DNA from: Arthrobacter_N sp051262515
GTDB taxonomy: Bacteria; Actinomycetota; Actinomycetes; Actinomycetales; Micrococcaceae
Length of the DNA stretch: 64,000 bases
Direction of reading: 5' to 3'
Assembly (NCBI RefSeq): GCF_051262515.1
Contig: NZ_JBIMER010000001.1
Span: 186,001-250,000, forward strand
The notes below the pieces were generated by a model. The model made no database searches. It was not told the origin of the DNA and worked only from the letters and a program-made list of their open reading frames with translations. A program made the position numbers and the translations under genes. Positions within the stretch are counted from its first letter, which is position 1. The number at the start of each line of letters is the position of its first letter. Below are positions 60,090-64,000 of this stretch, one piece after another.

Positions 60090-61640
60090 ATGCAAGGACT
60101 CGGGGTCATCTCCCCAACGCTCGAGGAGTTCCGCGAGCTCGCACGCACCCGACGGGTGATCCCGGTGTCGCTGCGCGTGCTCGCCGATTCCCTCACGCCC
60201 ATCGCGATCTACGGCCGGCTGTCCGGTGGCCGGCCCGGCACGTTCCTCATGGAAAGCGCCGCGGCCGGAGGCGTCTGGAGCCGCTACTCGTTCATCGGTT
60301 GCGGCTCGCCCGCGACGCTGACCACGCGGGACGGCAAGCCCCACTGGATCGGCAACCCTCCGGTGGGGATCCCCACGGAGGGCAACCCCGTCGAGATCCT
60401 CCGCGACACCGTTGCCATGCTGCGCACCGAACCGCTGGACGGGTTGCCGCCGCTCACCTCGGGGATGGTCGGTTTCATCGGCTGGGAGGCCGTGCGCCAC
60501 TGGGAGCGTTTGCCGAACCCGCCGCACGACGACCTCGGACTGCCCGAACTCGCCATGAACCTCGTCGGCGACATGGCTGCCCACGACAACACCGACGGCA
60601 GCGTCACACTCATCGCGAACGCCATCAACCAAGACGGCGCCGAGACCGGCGTCGACGGCGCGTACGCACACGCCGTCGAACGCATCCGGAACATGCTGGC
60701 CCGGCTCGACGAGGCCGCTCCGGCGGACGTCTCCGCCTTCAGCGGCGCCGACGTGCCACAAGACGAGCTCATGCGGGCCGTCACGCACAGCTGGGACGAG
60801 CAGTCGTACCGGCAGGCCATCCTCAGGGGCAAGGAGGCGATCGTGGACGGCGAGGTCTTCCAGGTCGTCGTCTCGCGCCGCTTCGAACTCCAGACCGACG
60901 CCGACCCGCTGGATGTCTACCGGATCCTGCGCACCACCAACCCCAGCCCCTACATGTACCTCTTCAACATGGAGGACACCCACGGCGGCCGGTACTCGAT
61001 CGTCGGTTCCTCGCCGGAGGCGTTGGTGACCGTCAACGACCGGCACGTCGTCACGCATCCCATCGCCGGCTCGCGCCCCCGGGGTGCGACCTACGAGGAC
61101 GACCTGGTCTTCGAGAAGGACCTGCTGGCGGACGAGAAGGAACGCGCGGAGCACCTGATGCTGGTGGACCTCGCCCGCAACGACCTGTCCAAGGTGTGCG
61201 AACCGGGAACCGTCGAGGTGAGCCAGTTCATGGAGGTCGAGCGTTTCAGCCACATCATGCATCTGGTGAGCAACGTCGTCGGCCGGTTGTCCGACGGGGC
61301 CACGTCGTACGACGTGCTGGCCGCGACGTTCCCCGCCGGGACGCTCTCCGGGGCCCCCAAGCCGCGCGCGCTCCGGCTGTTGGATGAGATGGAGCCGCAA
61401 CGCCGCGGCGTGTACGGCGGCGTCGTGGGCTACCTCGACTTCGCCGGCGACATGGACATGGCCATCGCCATCCGCTCCGCCCTGATGAAGGACGGCCGCG
61501 CCTACGTTCAGGCCGGCGGCGGAATCGTCGCCGACTCGGACCCCGAGGCCGAATCGTTGGAGAGCATCAACAAGTCCGCGGCACCACTGCGGGCGGTGTG
61601 GGCCGCCGGCAGCATGCGGCCGGCGGGAACGACTCCATGA
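60090..61640 (+). CDS. trpE: Anthranilate synthase component I
   Basis: A 516-residue chorismate-using enzyme, first step of tryptophan synthesis. The tryptophan-feedback motif region is FLMESAAAGGVWSRYSFIG (L-E-S ... S-R-Y). The catalytic core has EVFQVVVSRRFELQTDADPL, NPSPYMYLFNMEDTHGGRYS, IVGSSPEALVTV, THPIAGSRPRGATYEDD, LMLVDLARNDLSKVCEPGTV and AGTLSGAPKPRALRLLDEM. ATG 60090 has GAGGAAGG upstream. Its stop overlaps the next gene (ATGA). The glutamine subunit TrpG and TrpD are not in this window. Confidence 0.97.
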   Translation: MQGLGVISPTLEEFRELARTRRVIPVSLRVLADSLTPIAIYGRLSGGRPGTFLMESAAAGGVWSRYSFIGCGSPATLTTRDGKPHWIGNPPVGIPTEGNPVEILRDTVAMLRTEPLDGLPPLTSGMVGFIGWEAVRHWERLPNPPHDDLGLPELAMNLVGDMAAHDNTDGSVTLIANAINQDGAETGVDGAYAHAVERIRNMLARLDEAAPADVSAFSGADVPQDELMRAVTHSWDEQSYRQAILRGKEAIVDGEVFQVVVSRRFELQTDADPLDVYRILRTTNPSPYMYLFNMEDTHGGRYSIVGSSPEALVTVNDRHVVTHPIAGSRPRGATYEDDLVFEKDLLADEKERAEHLMLVDLARNDLSKVCEPGTVEVSQFMEVERFSHIMHLVSNVVGRLSDGATSYDVLAATFPAGTLSGAPKPRALRLLDEMEPQRRGVYGGVVGYLDFAGDMDMAIAIRSALMKDGRAYVQAGGGIVADSDPEAESLESINKSAAPLRAVWAAGSMRPAGTTP

Positions 61641-62263
61641 CCGGCTCCGCGGGCGGGTCGGCCGCGACGGTCCGCCGGTTCTGGCCTCCGTCGCGCCGCG
61701 GCGTGGTGTTGGCCGGGGTCCTCGGCGCCATCGCCGCGCTCGCCACCGCCACACGCGTGTGGATCCGCGTGCTTCCCGCCGAGGGGGCGATCAACCCGGC
61801 ACCCATCGACGTGGCGGGTTCGGAGGCGGCCACCGCGGTGGCGGCGCTGGCCATCGTCGCGCTCGCGGGCTCCGTGGCCGCTGCGATCGCCGGGCCCGTG
61901 GCGCGGTACGTCATTGCCGTGCTGTTGGCCGCCTCCGGGGCGGGCATCGTGGCGTCCGCCTTCGCCGTCGTCGCGGACCCCCGCGGCGCCGCGGCCTCCG
62001 CCGTCGGGGCGGCGGCGGGGACGCCGACCGTGGACGGCGCCTACGACGTGCGGTTCTGGCCCTGGGTGGCCCTCGCGGCAGGTGTTTGGGCGATCGGCTG
62101 CGGCATCGTGCTCGCCGCGACCGGACGGCACTGGCGGGCCAACCGCAAGTACGCCGCGACCTCAGCCACGGAAGCGCCGTCCGCGGCGGGTCCGGCGGCG
62201 GGCCCGGTCAACGAGATCGACGGTTGGGACAGCCTCTCCCGCGGCGAGGACCCCACCCGCTGA
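61637..62263 (+). CDS. Trp biosynthesis-associated membrane protein (TIGR02234 type)
   Basis: A 208-residue membrane protein with four hydrophobic segments (about residues 22-38, 62-84, 88-112 and 140-165). Between the third and fourth lies YDVRFWPWVALAAGVWAIGC, matching the family usually named 'Trp biosynthesis-associated membrane protein', which is found between trpE and trpC in actinobacteria. The start codon overlaps the trpE stop, so translation is coupled. No function is established. The polar C-terminus ends with an acidic Asp/Glu-rich tail. Confidence 0.88.
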   Translation: MTGSAGGSAATVRRFWPPSRRGVVLAGVLGAIAALATATRVWIRVLPAEGAINPAPIDVAGSEAATAVAALAIVALAGSVAAAIAGPVARYVIAVLLAASGAGIVASAFAVVADPRGAAASAVGAAAGTPTVDGAYDVRFWPWVALAAGVWAIGCGIVLAATGRHWRANRKYAATSATEAPSAAGPAAGPVNEIDGWDSLSRGEDPTR

Positions 62264-62393
62264 CGGCATGCGCTGGGGTGCCGCCGCCGGGCGCAACATG
62301 GCGTCCCGCCGGGGAAAAGAATGGCAGAATGTAACTAGTTTCGACCCGGGACGCATTCCCCGGACAACCCAGCCGACGAGGAGCAGAACAGCC

Positions 62394-62663
62394 ATGGCCA
62401 CCAAAGCCGAAGCCACCACCGGACACGGTTTCGATCCAATGCACGCGGAGCCGATCGGGCATGGAAACAGTGTTGCGGCGTGGACCGCCGTGGGCATCAT
62501 GCTGATCGGCGCGCTCCTCGGTTGCGTGGGATTCGCCATCACGAACGTGCCGCTTCTGGCGGTGGGCTCCGTCGTGGTGATCCTCGGTCTCGTGGCCGGC
62601 TGGTTCATGAAGAAGATCGGCTACGGCGTCGGCGGCAGCAAGTCCAAGGACAACGGCCACTAG
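62394..62663 (+). CDS. DUF6704 (HGxxPxAW-type) small membrane protein
   Basis: An 89-residue protein with two transmembrane helices (about 28-50 and 53-72). The motif HGNSVAAWTAVGIMLIG before the first helix and GWFMKKIGYGVGG after the second are the family marks; the tail is Lys/Asp/Gly-rich. ATG 62394 has GAGGAGC 14 nt upstream. It lies between the Trp-associated membrane protein and trpC, as in other Micrococcales. Function is unknown; constant position suggests a tie to tryptophan synthesis or merely co-transcription. Confidence 0.85.
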   Translation: MATKAEATTGHGFDPMHAEPIGHGNSVAAWTAVGIMLIGALLGCVGFAITNVPLLAVGSVVVILGLVAGWFMKKIGYGVGGSKSKDNGH

Positions 62664-62665
62664 GC

Positions 62666-63496
62666 GTGAGCGTTCTCGACGACATCATTTCGGGCGTCCG
62701 CGAGGACCTGCGGGGGCGGCAGTCGGACATCGACGCGGCCTCCATCCGCGCGCTGGCCCTCGCCGCAGCGCCCGCCCGCGACGCCTTTGCCACCCTCGGC
62801 GGCACGTCCGACGGGACAGGCCGCGACACCATCCTGCGGGTGGTTTCCGAGATCAAGCGCAAAAGCCCGTCCAAGGGCGCCCTCGCGGACATCCCGGAAC
62901 CCGCCATTCTGGCGCGCCAGTACCGCGACGGCGGGGCCTCCGTCATTTCCGTGCTCACCGAGGAGCGCCGCTTCGGTGGATCGCTGGCGGATTTCGACGC
63001 CGTCCGCGCCGCGGTCGACCTGCCGCTGCTCCGCAAGGACTTCACGGTGGAGCCGTACCAGATCCTCGAGGCGCGTGCCCACGGTGCCGACCTGATCCTG
63101 CTGATCGTGGCCGCACTGGACGACGCGACGCTGGCCGAGCTTTTGGCGCTGACGCACGACTTGGGCATGAACGCCCTGGTCGAGACGCACACGGAAGAGG
63201 AAGTCGACCGCGCGGTGGCCGTCGGCGCCCGCATCATCGGCGTGAACGTGCGCAACCTCAAGACGCTCGACGTCGACCGGTCCAACTTCGCCCGCCTGGC
63301 GGACAGGATTCCGTCCACGTGCGTGATCATCGCCGAATCCGGGGTGCGCGGAGCCGACGACGTCGCGGACTACGCCGCGCACGGCGCCGACGCGATCCTC
63401 GTCGGCGAAGCCCTGGTGAAGGACAACACCCCGGCCGACGCCGTCCGGGCCTTCATCGCGACCGGCACCGCCGCGCGGCCCGCCCGCAGGGCCTGA
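62666..63496 (+). CDS. trpC: Indole-3-glycerol-phosphate synthase
   Basis: A 276-residue TIM barrel that closes CdRP to indole-3-glycerol phosphate. VVSEIKRKSPSKGAL (catalytic Lys), SVLTEERRFGGSLADFDAV, LLRKDFTVEPYQILEARAHG, NALVETHTEEEVDRAV, IIGVNVRNLKTLDVD and IIAESGVRGADDV are all canonical. GTG 62666 starts 2 nt after the DUF6704 stop. TrpF is not fused. trpB follows after 49 nt. Confidence 0.97.
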   Translation: MSVLDDIISGVREDLRGRQSDIDAASIRALALAAAPARDAFATLGGTSDGTGRDTILRVVSEIKRKSPSKGALADIPEPAILARQYRDGGASVISVLTEERRFGGSLADFDAVRAAVDLPLLRKDFTVEPYQILEARAHGADLILLIVAALDDATLAELLALTHDLGMNALVETHTEEEVDRAVAVGARIIGVNVRNLKTLDVDRSNFARLADRIPSTCVIIAESGVRGADDVADYAAHGADAILVGEALVKDNTPADAVRAFIATGTAARPARRA

Positions 63497-63545
63497 TCGG
63501 GCGCACCTTCCAGCTTTCCCTCCAGCCAGACAGGACGGCCACACC

Positions 63546-64000
63546 ATGACCGAGACCCCCAGCCAGCCAGAGGCGACCGATCCGGTCGACGCCTTCCTCG
63601 ACGGCGGTCCCAGCCTCCGCAATGCCCCCGGCCCCTACTTCGGCGGCTATGGCGGGCGCTGGATGCCCGAATCCCTGATCGCCGCGCTGGACGAGCTGCA
63701 GGACACGTTCGAGAAGGCCAAGGCGGATCCGGCGTTCACCGCCGAAATCGCCGAGCTGAACCGCAACTACTCGGGCAGGCCGTCTTTGCTGACGGAGGCC
63801 AAGCGGTTCGCGGAACACGCCGGGGGAGTCCGTGTTTTCCTCAAGCGCGAGGACCTGAACCACACGGGTTCGCACAAGATCAACAACGTCATCGGCCAGG
63901 CGCTGCTGGCGAAGCGGATGGGCAAGACCCGCCTCATTGCCGAGACCGGCGCCGGCCAGCACGGCGTCGCCAGCGCCACCGCCGCGGCCCTGATGGGGAT
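63546..64000 (+). CDS. trpB: Tryptophan synthase beta chain (3' end outside window)
   Basis: The first 151 residues of TrpB, continuing past the right edge. After a 25-residue polar head, APGPYFGGYGGRWMPESLIA opens the fold. The PLP lysine is in KREDLNHTGSHKINNVIGQA, followed by IAETGAGQHGVASATAAALM. It condenses indole with serine. ATG 63546 is the only good start; the gene lies in line with trpC, and trpA would be expected beyond the window. Confidence 0.97.
   Translation, partial: MTETPSQPEATDPVDAFLDGGPSLRNAPGPYFGGYGGRWMPESLIAALDELQDTFEKAKADPAFTAEIAELNRNYSGRPSLLTEAKRFAEHAGGVRVFLKREDLNHTGSHKINNVIGQALLAKRMGKTRLIAETGAGQHGVASATAAALMG

Overview
The window is high-GC, densely coded DNA with an actinobacterial gene set. 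The order and protein types (AcnA with a MarR neighbour, an Rv2578c-type radical SAM protein, DUF3000 next to RNase D, paired TrkA/RCK proteins next to a KimA-like permease, a split hisE/hisI, DUF6421, DUF6704, and L20 with a C-terminal add-on) point to Micrococcales, probably an Arthrobacter-related member of the Micrococcaceae. That placement is inference from remembered family distributions, not a computed result. No gap longer than 300 bases lacks a gene. I see no CRISPR array, insertion sequence, integrase or replication origin.

Layout. 1-5,052: end of rplT, a strong hairpin, a SpoU RNA methylase, a Nudix hydrolase, a VOC protein, a radical SAM protein under a LexA-like box, pyroglutamyl peptidase and a small HExxH membrane protein. 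5,186-8,818: pheS-pheT. 8,884-13,813: two TrkA/RCK subunits divergent from a KimA-like permease, which is translationally coupled to a TRAM-type RNA methylase. 13,836-17,288: a MarR regulator divergent from aconitase with two matching palindromes between them. 17,409-20,874: thiolase and 3-oxoacid CoA-transferase (acetoacetate use) facing an IclR regulator, with three evenly spaced copies of one palindrome. 20,934-27,830: MFS protein, dxs, DUF402 protein, an unrecognised protein, aldo/keto reductase and nucleoside hydrolase. 27,966-30,996: a complete ECF transporter (S, T, fused A-A). 30,987-36,884 (minus strand): Rieske lipoprotein, fadB/fadA, RNase D and DUF3000. 36,943-40,202 (minus strand): threonine aldolase, SDR and DUF6421, apparently one operon. 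40,385-46,664: msrB, an alpha/beta hydrolase, YbaK, SufE, a rhodanese, zapE, a broken benE and a 35-residue ORF. 46,813-47,255: four tRNA genes (Gly-Cys-Val-Gly when read on the minus strand). 47,454-52,171: a PD-(D/E)XK-like protein, def, fmt, rsmB and rpe. 52,194-56,059: FMN riboswitch and the rib operon. 56,128-64,000: hisE, hisG, hisF, GNAT, TIGR03085, hisI, trpE, a Trp-associated membrane protein, DUF6704, trpC and the start of trpB.

How the genes work together. Several neighbourhoods form functional units: Phe-tRNA synthetase; potassium transport; acetoacetate breakdown into acetyl-CoA with aconitase nearby; predicted nucleoside uptake and hydrolysis; fatty-acid beta-oxidation; initiator-Met formylation and deformylation (fmt/def); riboflavin synthesis controlled by FMN; and histidine/tryptophan synthesis. 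About ten genes have a TANNNT -10 box only 6-8 nt before the start codon and no usable Shine-Dalgarno, which suggests frequent leaderless transcription.

Most distinctive observations: (i) the KimA-like permease next to twin RCK subunits with no TrkH/KtrB pore; (ii) the DUF6421-SDR-threonine aldolase operon with an AT-rich, palindrome-bearing promoter; (iii) the repeated IclR and MarR operator sets; (iv) a short leader ORF, coupled to ribD, behind the FMN riboswitch; (v) benE with a one-base frameshift and an eroded C-terminus.
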